Of a DNA stretch of 64,000 nucleotides, positions 37,041-46,959 are shown piece after piece. Origin of the DNA: Lachnospiraceae bacterium (lineage in GTDB: Bacteria; Bacillota; Clostridia; Lachnospirales; Lachnospiraceae); the NCBI GenBank assembly GCA_024697225.1, contig JAILGA010000056.1, positions 1 to 64,000 of the forward strand, given 5' to 3'. Numbering within the stretch: the stretch's first letter is position 1; each line of letters begins with the position of its first letter. A program made the translations under genes and the position numbers. Under the pieces are notes generated by a model. It had not been told where the DNA came from. It saw nothing but the letters and a program-made list of their open reading frames with translations, and did no database searches.

Positions 37041-38744
37041 ATGACCTCAAAAAGACGCAGGAAGAGATCACAAAAGCTGCCCATGCTGATGATGGGGGTC
37101 GCGATACTGGCGATGACAGCGGTATGTGCCACCGTCACGCTCACGGGTTCATTTTTCCTTTACACTGCATACAGAGACAGCAACAGCGAGAACCTGAAGA
37201 CCGCCGCAATGCTCTTTGGGGATGTGCTCGACGGAAACTCAGACGGCGAGTGGGCATATGACGGCAAAAAGCTGACCCGCGGCGGACAGCCGGTCGACAG
37301 AGCCATTCTTGAGAAGCTGGTGCAGGATACCGGTCTGGACTACTCGCTCTGGATAGGTGACAGAAGGGTGGTCACCACCCTAAGAAACGAGGAAAAGAAC
37401 ACCGTACCCTCTGCCGCATATGATGCCGTTGTGGTAAAAGGCGGCAGTTGGCTTGGAAAAGAGGATGCAGCCGGATCAGGCTCCCGGACAGCCTGCTTTA
37501 TCCCCATAAAAAACCCTGACGGAACCGTGGTCGGGATGGCCGAGGTGTCGAAGCCCGCATCCGTTATATCCTCCAGACTTGCCGGCGGCATCGCGCTCAT
37601 GACTATCACCGCGCTGGTGACGATCGCTGCCGCCACAGTACTTCTCATAATGATGGCCAGGCGTGCTGCCACTCAGATGGGAAGTGTCGCCGCCATGCTT
37701 AAAGGGCTCTCAGGAGGAAAGATAAGCGGCAGTCCGGATGCGCAGGCCGCCAATCGCCGCGACGAGATAGGCGAGATCGCAGAGGGCGCGAGAGTTCTGG
37801 ACGAAAAGCTCGGCCGGGTCATCAGATCCACAAGAGAAGTATCGATGGGTTTATATGATTCCGGCATGGATCTTGCCGACACGGCCGTGATGGCGGCAGA
37901 TGCCACCGACCATGTCACCGGCAAGATACTTGAGATCAACAAAGGTGCTCAGTGTCAGGCCGAAACAGCAAGGCAGGCCGCAGGCGGAGCTTTCGGCATC
38001 AGCCGCGGCGTAGACACAGCGGGGGCATGCGCGGGCGAAATAAGGGAATGCGCCATAGAGACGGCCGCCTGCCTTGACAGAGTGACAGCCGCCATGACAG
38101 ACATCGCCGGGCAGTCCGCGAGAAGTGCTTCCGCGATGAACAGCATCAGCGGCGCCATAGGTGAATACGGCGAGGCCGCAAAGCGCATAACCGCATTTTC
38201 GCAGACCATCGCCCGCATCGCTTCACAGACCAATCTTCTATCGCTTAATGCATCGATCGAGGCCTCCAGAGCCGGCGAAGCGGGCAGGGGATTCTCCGTA
38301 GTCGCGGAGGAGATCAGAGAGCTGGCCGAAGAATCCAGGCAGAGCGCGGATGAGATCCGCAGCATAGTGGAAAAACTCAACTCATCATCAGCGGAGGGAG
38401 TGGAAGCGGCCTCGGTATTAAACATCGAAGCCGAAGCCAGAAACGCCGGTTTAAATGACATGGCGGCCGATATGCGGATGATGTCCGACAGTGTGGCCCG
38501 CATGAGAAGCGCCTCCGAGCGCATGCAGGAAACGCTTTCCGAACTTGAACGGACCCGCGAAAATCTGACTGACACGATACAGGATCTGTCCGTCATGACC
38601 GAACAGAGCGCCGCAAGCGCCGAGGAGACAACGGCCTCCATGCAGGAGCTGCACAGCACCTTCACTATAATGAGCGAATCTGCGGGGCAGCTCCAGGATC
38701 TTGCCGACGATTTGAAGGAAACCATGTCCTTCTTCAGAGTCTGA
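37041..38744 (+). CDS. Methyl-accepting chemotaxis protein
   Basis: A 567-residue chemoreceptor. Two transmembrane helices (about residues 16-38 and 180-205) flank a small extracytoplasmic Cache-like sensor with [25 protein letters not shown] segment ([14 protein letters not shown]) follows, and then the long signalling domain, whose hairpin tip is visible as [20 protein letters not shown] and [18 protein letters not shown]. It should report an external signal to CheA/CheW. No other chemotaxis gene is nearby. ATG 37041 follows AAAGGAGACAGG; an extension to 36981 is not favoured. Confidence 0.93.
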   Translation: MTSKRRRKRSQKLPMLMMGVAILAMTAVCATVTLTGSFFLYTAYRDSNSENLKTAAMLFGDVLDGNSDGEWAYDGKKLTRGGQPVDRAILEKLVQDTGLDYSLWIGDRRVVTTLRNEEKNTVPSAAYDAVVVKGGSWLGKEDAAGSGSRTACFIPIKNPDGTVVGMAEVSKPASVISSRLAGGIALMTITALVTIAAATVLLIMMARRAATQMGSVAAMLKGLSGGKISGSPDAQAANRRDEIGEIAEGARVLDEKLGRVIRSTREVSMGLYDSGMDLADTAVMAADATDHVTGKILEINKGAQCQAETARQAAGGAFGISRGVDTAGACAGEIRECAIETAACLDRVTAAMTDIAGQSARSASAMNSISGAIGEYGEAAKRITAFSQTIARIASQTNLLSLNASIEASRAGEAGRGFSVVAEEIRELAEESRQSADEIRSIVEKLNSSSAEGVEAASVLNIEAEARNAGLNDMAADMRMMSDSVARMRSASERMQETLSELERTRENLTDTIQDLSVMTEQSAASAEETTASMQELHSTFTIMSESAGQLQDLADDLKETMSFFRV

Positions 38745-38770
38745 GATCGGATTTGAGAGAGGGGACTACA

Positions 38771-39835
38771 ATGGAAACAGCAGACAAAAAACCGACAGTA
38801 AGTGTGATAATCCCCGTATATAACGGCGAGGCCACGCTAAAGCGTGCAGTTGACAGCGTCCTGGCGCAGACCTTCCGCGACTTCGAGCTGATACTCGTTG
38901 ACGACGGCTCCAAAGACCGAAGTTCCGCAATGTGCGATGAATACGCGGAACAAAATCCCGGTATCGTCCGCGTGATGCACAAGGAAAACGGCGGCCTGAT
39001 GCGGGCCTGGATGGACGGCATGCGCATGTCTGCAGGATCATGTCTGTGCTTTGTGGACTGCGATGACTGGGTCGATGTCCGGATGCTTGAGAAGATGTCT
39101 GCTGCTCTGGCATACGGCGAAGACGGAAGCGTCCTCCCCGGCCAGATGATCTGCTGCAGCTGGTATTTCGAGTATTCGAACAAGCCGGCAGTAGCCGGCA
39201 AAAACAATCTGCCCGAAGGAGTCTACGAGGGCGAACGTCTTGAAACGGAGATAAAAAAAGAACTCATGGGGCATGAGACCCGCCGGATCCCGTACAGCCG
39301 CTGTATCAAGCTGATCTCCAGAGAACTCATCGAGAACAACGTGAGTTTTCTAAACCCCGACATCAGACTTGCCGAAGACGCGAACACCACTATCCCGGCA
39401 TTTCTCGATGCAGACCGCATCGTGGTCATGCAGGATCCATTCTACCACTATCTGTTTGTAGAAAAATCCATGGTGCACACCTATTCCCCCGGCGCTTACG
39501 ATGACTACGTGATGCTTAAGAAACAGCTGCTGAAGATCGTGCGCCAAAAGGGTATCCTCACGGAGACCGACGTATACCGCGAGTGTCTTTTCATGTTCCT
39601 TTATGTGATCAAAAACGCGATAAGAAGGAAAGACGGACCTCACGCCGGAAAAAAAGCGGTAGAGCGCATACAGACCCTCTGCGGCAAAGAGGATTATAAC
39701 ACTCTCATTTCATCATTTAACGGCAAAATACAAGATCCGGCAAACCGCCTCATCGCATTCGTATGCGACAAGCCCACGGCTTTTCGCATCAGACTGATCA
39801 GACTGATCTTCATGATATACGATCTCAGGAGGTGA
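38771..39835 (+). CDS. Family 2 glycosyltransferase
   Basis: A 354-residue GT-A fold glycosyltransferase. The N-terminal domain shows VSVIIPVYNGEATLKRAVDS, ELILVDDGSKDRS (about 38) and FVDCDDWVD (about 88), the nucleotide- and metal-binding aspartates of GT2 enzymes. The C-terminal half is helical and has no transmembrane helix. It probably adds one sugar to a surface polysaccharide or glycolipid; donor and acceptor are unknown. ATG 38771 follows GAGAGGGGACTACA. It begins 26 bases after the chemoreceptor and ends four bases from the convergent beta-propeller gene. Confidence 0.9.
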   Translation: METADKKPTVSVIIPVYNGEATLKRAVDSVLAQTFRDFELILVDDGSKDRSSAMCDEYAEQNPGIVRVMHKENGGLMRAWMDGMRMSAGSCLCFVDCDDWVDVRMLEKMSAALAYGEDGSVLPGQMICCSWYFEYSNKPAVAGKNNLPEGVYEGERLETEIKKELMGHETRRIPYSRCIKLISRELIENNVSFLNPDIRLAEDANTTIPAFLDADRIVVMQDPFYHYLFVEKSMVHTYSPGAYDDYVMLKKQLLKIVRQKGILTETDVYRECLFMFLYVIKNAIRRKDGPHAGKKAVERIQTLCGKEDYNTLISSFNGKIQDPANRLIAFVCDKPTAFRIRLIRLIFMIYDLRR

Positions 39836-39839
39836 GCGC

Positions 39840-40835
39840 CTAGTACTTCAGCTTCTTTGCGATCTTCCTGAAGTGCTTTAGCGGCGTGAATTCGTTGTAA
39901 TAGAGGTCTATCACCTCGTAGTCCCGCGAGCGCGCGTAGGAATGAACACCGTCAAGTCTTCCGCCCGATGCTCTTCCTTTCCCGAAGCCCCTGACTGTCA
40001 CATCCTCGGGGCCAATGGAACCGGTCCTTTGGGCAAAAATGTCCGCCTCATTTTCATCATAGCGGACAAAGTTCAGACGCACCCCGTATACGGTTTCGGT
40101 ACTCTCCTGGGTGGGGAGCATGATCTGACCGCCCTCCTCATACAGGCTGCCCGCATTTCTTGCGATATACGAGAACTCCTGCTTTGACAGGAACTCTTCA
40201 TCATCAGTGAGTTCCCACCTGCCGTTACCTTTATCGGTCAGATACATCCTGTGATACCGCTGGAAATACTGCCTTTTTGTGCTGAGTTCCGATGTGAGGA
40301 GAGTCAGTCTGCCTGATTCTTTCTTTACTACCGCGGTATCTGCGAGGACACTTTCCGTCTGAATGCGCACCACCCTCTCCCACTTATCGGGGAAATCCAC
40401 TGCGCGGTAGAGGATCAGCGAGTGATCGTCCCCGGTCTCCGGTATCATATATAAGCCGCCGTTCCATTCAAAAACCTGCGGAAAAGACATATGAAAATCC
40501 TCACTGATAACGACCCTGAGCTTTTTCACATCCTCCGCGGGATCATCACAAAGCTTACAGCAGGCTATACCGCCAAGAAGAGTTTTCCGGTCGAAAGCCT
40601 CGACAAAAAGCCAGGTATCGCCCTGCCACTCAAAAAGCGAGGGATCCGCATACCAGAAATCTCTGGTATCCGTGATCTGAACAAACTCCCGGTCTTTATC
40701 TTCGGGCAATGTCTTACCGTCTGCGATGCGCCTTACGGCGATCACATATACATTGTCAAAGGAGAGCATTTTCTTAACCAGCATCCCCCTGTCCATATGC
40801 TTCAGTTTAAACCAAAATCCCGATTCCGCAGCCAT
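39840..40835 (-). CDS. GINT1_N-like beta-propeller protein of a polysaccharide locus
   Basis: A 331-residue protein with repeated short blades: FWYADPSLFEWQGDTWLFVE (about 54), FPQVFEWNGGLYMIPETGDD and IARNAGSLYEEGGQIMLPTQ. This spacing matches the N-terminal domain of glucosamine inositolphosphorylceramide transferase-like proteins (GINT1_N), which in bacteria occurs in exopolysaccharide gene clusters, often with formyl- or methyltransferases. The catalytic role of this domain is not established. The start follows GGGAGGTGAGAGG. It belongs with the surrounding glycosyltransferases. Confidence 0.65.
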   Translation of the reverse strand: MAAESGFWFKLKHMDRGMLVKKMLSFDNVYVIAVRRIADGKTLPEDKDREFVQITDTRDFWYADPSLFEWQGDTWLFVEAFDRKTLLGGIACCKLCDDPAEDVKKLRVVISEDFHMSFPQVFEWNGGLYMIPETGDDHSLILYRAVDFPDKWERVVRIQTESVLADTAVVKKESGRLTLLTSELSTKRQYFQRYHRMYLTDKGNGRWELTDDEEFLSKQEFSYIARNAGSLYEEGGQIMLPTQESTETVYGVRLNFVRYDENEADIFAQRTGSIGPEDVTVRGFGKGRASGGRLDGVHSYARSRDYEVIDLYYNEFTPLKHFRKIAKKLKY

Positions 40836-40882
40836 TTTCCTCTCACCTCCCGGGCGTGATACAACCCGGTCATTCTCTTCAC

Positions 40883-41836
40883 CTATCTGCTCTCACCCGG
40901 ATCTCCCAGCATGATCAGCTCGGAATACAGACCCCCGAGTCTCCTCGTATCAACACCCTCCGCGCCCGAAAAACACATCCTGTAGGTCTCGTATGTCTTG
41001 TACTTAAAGGGGTACGACGGGCCGCCACTCCCGAAATACCTGCTGTCGGCCTCAAGAAACGCCCTTTCCCTCTTCTGTATCGCCCATATGATCTCGTGCG
41101 CGTACTTCCCGAACATGTCGTGATCCGTCACATCCAGCACGCTCGCAAAAGTGATCTTAAGCTTATCAAAGGGCTTCTTTCTGAACTTCTTTTTAATGAT
41201 CCTGTAGAAAACACAGCAGTCGCCCTCTTCTCCGGACGCCCTGACGCAGCGGAGGGAATACCCGGCATGGTCTTTGTAAACGGCACGGATCCCCTCATCT
41301 GAAATGTCCTCCGGCTTTTCCGCAAAAGTATAACGGAGCTTCCTGCCAAAGCAGGGTATGGTCAGGAATTTGTAGTTTTTCGTGTCATAATCTGAAAAGT
41401 GCATAACATCCCTTAAGAAGACACGCATTTTGTCGATGGGCGTGTCCCCGGTCACTATGTCCGCCGAGTCCAGGATCATCCTGTACATCGCCTCGATGGC
41501 GCGCTCTTTTTTGCCCGTGCCCGGATCAAAGCGGCGGAATTCCTTATCAACCGCCACTGTCGTGGTCTTACAGACGCTTAATCTCCTGCCCTCATCTTCG
41601 ACATATGAATAGACGCAGCCCACAAAGCCCGTGACCACGCCGTCCGCAAGCATCACCATGCCGTGCTTATAAGGCAGGTTTACCGGCTGATCCGATTCCC
41701 AGCGGTATGACAGCAGCGGGTCTATCCACCTTCCGACCGCACCGGGAGACAGCTCTCCGAGGCTTTCGTAGTTCCTCATCATCAACGAAATGACACCGTC
41801 CCGGTGCTTCTCTTCAAAACCCGTAAATTCTATCAT
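40883..41836 (-). CDS. GNAT-like acyltransferase of a polysaccharide locus
   Basis: A 317-residue protein whose N-terminal half resembles a GNAT acetyltransferase: YKHGMVMLADGVVTGFVGCV is the central strand pair, followed by KTTTVAVDKEFRRFD, where the acetyl-CoA loop is expected. The C-terminal half (KPFDKLKITFASVLDVTDHD onward) is not recognised. It may acetylate a sugar or amino-sugar of the local glycan. ATG 41836 follows GGAGAAGAG and is preferred; the frame is open to 42016, overlapping the divergent glycosyltransferase. Function is a weak inference from fold and neighbours. Confidence 0.5.
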   Translation of the reverse strand: MIEFTGFEEKHRDGVISLMMRNYESLGELSPGAVGRWIDPLLSYRWESDQPVNLPYKHGMVMLADGVVTGFVGCVYSYVEDEGRRLSVCKTTTVAVDKEFRRFDPGTGKKERAIEAMYRMILDSADIVTGDTPIDKMRVFLRDVMHFSDYDTKNYKFLTIPCFGRKLRYTFAEKPEDISDEGIRAVYKDHAGYSLRCVRASGEEGDCCVFYRIIKKKFRKKPFDKLKITFASVLDVTDHDMFGKYAHEIIWAIQKRERAFLEADSRYFGSGGPSYPFKYKTYETYRMCFSGAEGVDTRRLGGLYSELIMLGDPGESR

Positions 41837-41905
41837 CTCTTCTCCAGATCCGTTCATTGGCCGCAAATGGTTCCTGCGGGAACAAAATTGTGGTAACATA
41901 GTGGC

Positions 41906-43111
41906 ATGAACACTTACCGGATCGCACTGATATCCATGTCCGACTTTGAACACCTCCCGCCCGGCGGCGAGGTGCAGCTTCTGCACAATCTCCTCGGCCA
42001 GGCGCCCCCGGCTCACATCTCACTGTCCCTGCTCGGCATGTCCTTCTCGGAAAATATGCCCGAGGGAATGTGGCACGAGATAAAGATCGGCGAAAACACT
42101 TATCCGTTCTTCCCCCTGTGCAGGGTTCTGAAATCCAAGGAAAAGACCAGGATCCCCTTCAGGCTCAGGATGGTCGCCGGCATACGAAAATACTACAAAA
42201 AGGCTGCTCTCGCAGACTTTGATGCGATCTACGTCCAGGCTCCCGAAACCGTGCTGCCGCTAAAAAAGTACCGCGGAAAGATCGCTCTTCACGTCCACAC
42301 GGACCCCGATCAGACGCTTCGGATATCGCGCTTTCCGCTGTTCCGCCTCCCCATCTTTCAGGCGCTCTACACCAAAAGGATCGAGGGCGGCATCGATCGC
42401 GCCGATCGCATCATATGGTCCGCCGATGCGATAAAAAAGAACTATACCGGAATACGTCCCACAGCCGCGGCCTCAATAAATGCAAAATCCGTCGTCGTCC
42501 ACGCCTCCTATGACCCCGGCATGATACCGGGCATTGCACCGATGGAGTTCGACGGCGACGTGACATACTTCATAACCGTCGGCCGCCTTGCAAAGGGCAA
42601 AAGAGTCGACCGGCTGATAAAGGCCTTTGCCCTCTTCCTGGAAAAGCATCCCGAAACAAATGCCGGATTCATCGTCTGCGGCGGAGGCGAGGAACTGGAA
42701 AATCTTAAGTCTCTCGCAGTCTCCCTTAATGTCGCAGACAAAGTGCATTTCACAGGGGACATCGGCCGCCCGGCTCTTGCCGCCTGTCTGCAGCATTCAC
42801 GGGTCTTCCTCTTCGCATCGGCCAGCGAGACCATGTCTCTGGTGGTTCTTGAGAGCCTCTATATGGGCGTCCCCGTAGTCACGAGCAATGTGGGCGATCT
42901 TCATGCGGCCGTGAAGGACGGCGAGACCGGCTTTGTACTTGACGATCCCTCTCCGGAAAACTACCTTGCTGCAGTCTCACAGATCCTGTCGCGACCGGCT
43001 TCCGAATGGAGCGAAAAATGCCGTGCCATGGCTGAGTGTTACTCACCTGCACGTATGAACGCCTCCGTCTGCGAACAGCTGACGATCATGCTTGAGCAAA
43101 AGCCGCTCTGA
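41906..43111 (+). CDS. Family 4 glycosyltransferase
   Basis: A 401-residue GT-B fold glycosyltransferase. The C-terminal domain has TVGRLAKGKRVDRLIKAF (about 215), FIVCGGGEELENL, and the donor-binding E-x7-E motif in ASASETMSLVVLESLYMG (about 310). The N-terminal acceptor domain starts MNTYRIALISMSDFEHLPPG. It is expected to be a retaining enzyme acting at the cytoplasmic membrane on a lipid-linked glycan. No strong ribosome binding site is visible before the ATG. Its last 26 bases overlap the 3' end of the asnB-like gene on the other strand. Confidence 0.9.
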   Translation: MNTYRIALISMSDFEHLPPGGEVQLLHNLLGQAPPAHISLSLLGMSFSENMPEGMWHEIKIGENTYPFFPLCRVLKSKEKTRIPFRLRMVAGIRKYYKKAALADFDAIYVQAPETVLPLKKYRGKIALHVHTDPDQTLRISRFPLFRLPIFQALYTKRIEGGIDRADRIIWSADAIKKNYTGIRPTAAASINAKSVVVHASYDPGMIPGIAPMEFDGDVTYFITVGRLAKGKRVDRLIKAFALFLEKHPETNAGFIVCGGGEELENLKSLAVSLNVADKVHFTGDIGRPALAACLQHSRVFLFASASETMSLVVLESLYMGVPVVTSNVGDLHAAVKDGETGFVLDDPSPENYLAAVSQILSRPASEWSEKCRAMAECYSPARMNASVCEQLTIMLEQKPL

Positions 43112-44945
43112 CGTCAAAGATCTCCATCCACTTCTCAAGACATATATAGCGGAACAGACCGATGCTGTCCTTTTCCATAAGGGCATCCCAGTCCTCAAGT
43201 ATCGCCTTTTGGTCTATATATTTCTCCGCCCTGAAATCGTCCTTCATGAACACGGCGCGGTACTCATCCTTATATGCGCGGAGCCAATCGCCCTCAGGCG
43301 TGTAGAAGCCTATCTTATCCCTGCGTTTTCTCACGGACTCGGGCATATTGAGAGTCCTTCGCATTATGGCCTTGGAGTAGCCGCCCTCAATTTTGGCATT
43401 CATCGGAAGCTGCATGCAGAACTCGACCAGCCGGAAATCAAGGAAGGGCAGCCTGTCCTCTATGGAAAAAGCCATGGCATTTCTGTCGACATACCGAAGG
43501 AGCGCCGGCAGCACGATATAACTGAAATCATTCAGAATAAAGGCATCGTTTCCCCTGTAGCTTCGCGAAAGCTTTGCGTCCCTGATCCCGGGGGCGAGGT
43601 ACTTTCTCTTTATGTCGCCCTTCTTATCCTTTCCAAGGAACTGCCGCAGCATGCTAATATCGGCAAGCAGCGTGGAATTATGCTTTCTCATATACGGCAG
43701 ATACAGGACCAGTTCCCTGATCCCTCTGAAAAAATGCCCGGATGACAGGAGTTTCTTTATGTAATAGACGCGCGCCTTTCTGTAGCCGCAAAGGATCTCA
43801 TCAGCGCCCTGACCGTCAAGCAGCACCTTCGCGCCGTTTTCGGAGGCAAGCCTCATCACGCAGTAGGAGGCATACATGCTGGTCGAGACAAAGGGCTCAT
43901 CCTGGGTGTAGATCAGATGCTCAAGATCCCTGAAGAGAGTGTCACCCGTGGGCTCCACATAATGTCCGGACACGCCGCTCATCGCGATAACGTCGCCGAT
44001 AAACCGCTTCTCATCATCGGGACTTCCCGGATAGGAAGCCGAATATGTATTCTGTCCGGTCTGTCCAGCCCTGCCGTCACGTTCCGGGGTTCTGTTTTTC
44101 AGCTGTTTTGCGGACTCACATACGATGCTTGAGGAATCGAGTCCGCCCGAAAGGCAGCTTCCCACCGGCACGTCGGATCTGAGCCTCATGCGGATCGCAT
44201 CCTCAAAGAGGTCCTTAAACTTTCCGTCTGTTCCCTCAGGCAGCTTCTCATATACGGTCTCGCGGTAAGGAAGTTCGTACCAGTGTTTTATTTCCACATC
44301 GTTATCACCCGAGATCCTCATCAGGCAGCCCGCAGGCAGGCGGTATACACCTTTGAAAAAGGTCTCATCCTCGCAGTCCACAAAGCCGTTCACGAGATAG
44401 TTGACGACCGCCTGCTCATTCACGATGCGCTTTATTCCGCTATCCTCAAGGAGCGTTTTTATCTCGGACGCAAAAACCGTATATCCGTCGTGGCTCGCAT
44501 AATACAGGGGCTTCACGCCATAGCGGTCCCTTGAGAGAAAGAGGCTTCCGTCTCTGTGATCATATATGGCGAAGGCCCAGAAGCCGTTAAACCTCCCCAG
44601 ACACTCCTCGCCCCAGCACTCATATGCCGCAAGGAGCACCTCGGTGTCACACTCGGAGACAAAGGAATACCCCATATCCTTAAGCTCTTCCCGAAGCTCT
44701 ATGTAATTGTAGATCTCACCGTTGAAAACAATGGTATACCTGTCGTCAAGCGTCATCGGCTGGTGACCCGCAGGCGACAGATCCTGGATCGAAAGGCGCA
44801 CGTGTCCCAGCGCACAGCCCGCTTTTTCAAAGACGCCGTCATCATCCGGTCCGCGGTGCTTCTGAACTCTGTTCATCCGCACGATCAGTTCCCTGTGATC
44901 GGCTATCTTATGCTCTTTGTCATATATACCGCAGATTCCGCACAT
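43086..44945 (-). CDS. Asparagine synthetase B-type amidotransferase
   Basis: This 619-residue protein has a class II glutamine amidotransferase domain starting MCGICGIYD (Cys2 nucleophile after Met removal), with HRGPDDDG and FNGEIYNYIELREEL. The ATP-pyrophosphatase synthetase domain has the PP-loop VPVGSCLSGGLDSSSIV (about 263). The family makes asparagine from aspartate and glutamine. Close relatives in polysaccharide loci amidate uronic acids or other carboxyl groups (WbpS-like). Being next to heparinase-type, glycosyltransferase and sugar dehydrogenase genes, the second role is plausible here. It lies 22 bases downstream of the heparinase-type gene. Confidence 0.9.
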   Translation of the reverse strand: MCGICGIYDKEHKIADHRELIVRMNRVQKHRGPDDDGVFEKAGCALGHVRLSIQDLSPAGHQPMTLDDRYTIVFNGEIYNYIELREELKDMGYSFVSECDTEVLLAAYECWGEECLGRFNGFWAFAIYDHRDGSLFLSRDRYGVKPLYYASHDGYTVFASEIKTLLEDSGIKRIVNEQAVVNYLVNGFVDCEDETFFKGVYRLPAGCLMRISGDNDVEIKHWYELPYRETVYEKLPEGTDGKFKDLFEDAIRMRLRSDVPVGSCLSGGLDSSSIVCESAKQLKNRTPERDGRAGQTGQNTYSASYPGSPDDEKRFIGDVIAMSGVSGHYVEPTGDTLFRDLEHLIYTQDEPFVSTSMYASYCVMRLASENGAKVLLDGQGADEILCGYRKARVYYIKKLLSSGHFFRGIRELVLYLPYMRKHNSTLLADISMLRQFLGKDKKGDIKRKYLAPGIRDAKLSRSYRGNDAFILNDFSYIVLPALLRYVDRNAMAFSIEDRLPFLDFRLVEFCMQLPMNAKIEGGYSKAIMRRTLNMPESVRKRRDKIGFYTPEGDWLRAYKDEYRAVFMKDDFRAEKYIDQKAILEDWDALMEKDSIGLFRYICLEKWMEIFDVRAAFAQA

Positions 44946-44967
44946 CAGAACCTCCCGCGCCGCAGCA

Positions 44968-46959
44968 TCACTGATCCGCGACCCCTCCGAAGCTTATCAC
45001 CGTCACTGCGGGGTCCGATGCGATGCGCACCCTGAATCCGGAGGTTGCGGCCTTGTATCCGTATCTTTTTGAAACCTCTCTGGAGACCAGCACCGGTTTA
45101 TTGGCAAATCCGGTCTTGAACTCGACCGTTCCCAGAATAATGCCGGAGAATACGCTCTCAATCCGCCATTTCTTCCCTTCGCTGCCCTCCACCTCGTGCG
45201 CCGCAGCATCTTCGGACAAAAGAAGGGAAAAGACGGCGTCCTTTGCGCCACCCACACTGTCATGAATGGTAAGTTCCCTGTTATCCTTGTCAAAAATGAA
45301 CTTTCGCCTGTGAATATAGGGGCTGTAGCCGTCCTGCTCCGCCTCCAGCACATCCTCGGTCACTGTGCTCTCATATCTTAGCAGAGTGCATTCCGCTTTC
45401 CTTCCCCACAGAAAAGCCCCAAGCATCTCCGACTGATCCCTTCCGCCGATGCATACCGTGTTATGCCAGGCAGTGCTGCGGAAAGCATTTCTCGCCTCCT
45501 CATCGGTGTGATAGATATATGTTCCCGGATCGCAGAAAACGGGCTCTCCGAGGAAGCACGCCTGAAAACTCAGAGCATCGGCGTGTCCGTGGGCGCACAG
45601 TGCGCCGTATCCAAGCGGCGCGTGATCGATGCCTATGATAACGCTGCCGTCATTGCTGCGGAGGATCGCATTTCCGCCGAGTTTATAATCCACACTGCCC
45701 TCAGGCACATACAGGGGTTTCTTTGCTACTGCCTCCCTCTCCTCTTTCGGGAAAAGCCAGCAGATATTCTCGTGCCATGAAAAATCGGGATCCTCAGTGC
45801 AGGACACATATCGCTCCGGCAAAAGAAGCGACATGTACTGGAGAAGATAGCCGTAATAATCCCATCTTCTGTCCCCGCCCTGCAGATCGATGAGTTTGCC
45901 GTCATCGTTGTCCCCGAACTCGATGACCTCGCCGTAGTTGCCGATGCAGTCGCGGACATAGCGCGCCATCTTTACGAGCATGGGAATCCAGCGCGAGGTC
46001 TTATCCTCAGCGATCTTATTCTTTGTCAGAATACGCAGGTCATGCGCATAGGCTTCCATCATGAAAGCCTGATAATACAGGGCTTCCTCTTTGTTCACCC
46101 CGTCCTCGTAATCCTGCAGGAACAGTTCCCTGTCCAGGATCTCCACGGCCCTATCCGTCCACGGGGCATATCCCGTTATCACCCCGGCGTGAAGCACTGC
46201 CGAAATTTCTATTATCAGGTGATTATTTGCGGAAGAATATCTTGAATAATGGTGGAACAGATAATCCGCCATGTTGATGATGCCCGTCTCAAGGCGCTTT
46301 TTGAGGTTCTCCGGAACCTTTTCAGGCAGGGGACCTTCCGCACTCCCCGACAGAAGCTTCCTGTCCGACGCATCCAGAAACCCCAGCGCAAGACACCAGT
46401 TTATGGTCCTCTCCGCCACTTCAATGGCGCTGGTCCAGGATATCCCCCAGAGAAACGGATTGTTCTCATTCCAGTCGTCAAAAAGCGTCGTAAGTTCCTG
46501 TATGAACCACTCGCGCCCGTTGCTTGCCAGATAGTCCTTGGCAAGGAGCGCAAACTGGAAATGCTTGTTCAGTTCCCAGTTGGTCCTTGCATCTCCGACG
46601 CGGTCCATCCCCCGGTAGTCCAGATCCGGCGAATAGATGAGCGGCCACTCGTTCGTGGTCTGGAAACCCGCGTGCCACCACATGCGGTAGTGCTCATAGC
46701 GATAGGGGAAAGGCAGCGGGATGCTTATCCGAAGTGCAAATTCCTCATTATCCTCTGCCAGAAAAAGCTTCTTCGTATCTGCGGAAAGTGCCCTTCCGCC
46801 GGCTTTAAACGACCGGTTAAAAACCTCCGCCGTCACCGGGCGCCTGTCCTTAAAGCGCAGCCCCTCTTTGAACTGAAGGCCTCTCTGCCCCATGCGCCAG
46901 AATATCTCCGGCACACTCATGGCTCCCAGTCTTCTTACGAACCACCTCAAATCCGCCAT
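44968..46959 (-). CDS. Heparinase II/III family protein
   Basis: A 663-residue protein with the two-part architecture of heparinase II/III-like enzymes. An N-terminal alpha/alpha-toroid (about residues 50-370, with SANNHLIIEISAVLHAG and YYQAFMMEAYAHDLRILTK) carries the expected asparagine and tyrosine region. A C-terminal beta-sandwich (about 400-640) contains GHADALSFQACFLGEPVFCD, GTYIYHTDEEARNAFR and STAWHNTVCIGGRDQSEM. Family members cleave uronate-containing polysaccharides by beta-elimination. There is no signal peptide, as in many homologues inside exopolysaccharide biosynthesis loci. It abuts the upstream glycosyltransferase (TAATG, one base overlap). Confidence 0.85.
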   Translation of the reverse strand: MADLRWFVRRLGAMSVPEIFWRMGQRGLQFKEGLRFKDRRPVTAEVFNRSFKAGGRALSADTKKLFLAEDNEEFALRISIPLPFPYRYEHYRMWWHAGFQTTNEWPLIYSPDLDYRGMDRVGDARTNWELNKHFQFALLAKDYLASNGREWFIQELTTLFDDWNENNPFLWGISWTSAIEVAERTINWCLALGFLDASDRKLLSGSAEGPLPEKVPENLKKRLETGIINMADYLFHHYSRYSSANNHLIIEISAVLHAGVITGYAPWTDRAVEILDRELFLQDYEDGVNKEEALYYQAFMMEAYAHDLRILTKNKIAEDKTSRWIPMLVKMARYVRDCIGNYGEVIEFGDNDDGKLIDLQGGDRRWDYYGYLLQYMSLLLPERYVSCTEDPDFSWHENICWLFPKEEREAVAKKPLYVPEGSVDYKLGGNAILRSNDGSVIIGIDHAPLGYGALCAHGHADALSFQACFLGEPVFCDPGTYIYHTDEEARNAFRSTAWHNTVCIGGRDQSEMLGAFLWGRKAECTLLRYESTVTEDVLEAEQDGYSPYIHRRKFIFDKDNRELTIHDSVGGAKDAVFSLLLSEDAAAHEVEGSEGKKWRIESVFSGIILGTVEFKTGFANKPVLVSREVSKRYGYKAATSGFRVRIASDPAVTVISFGGVADQ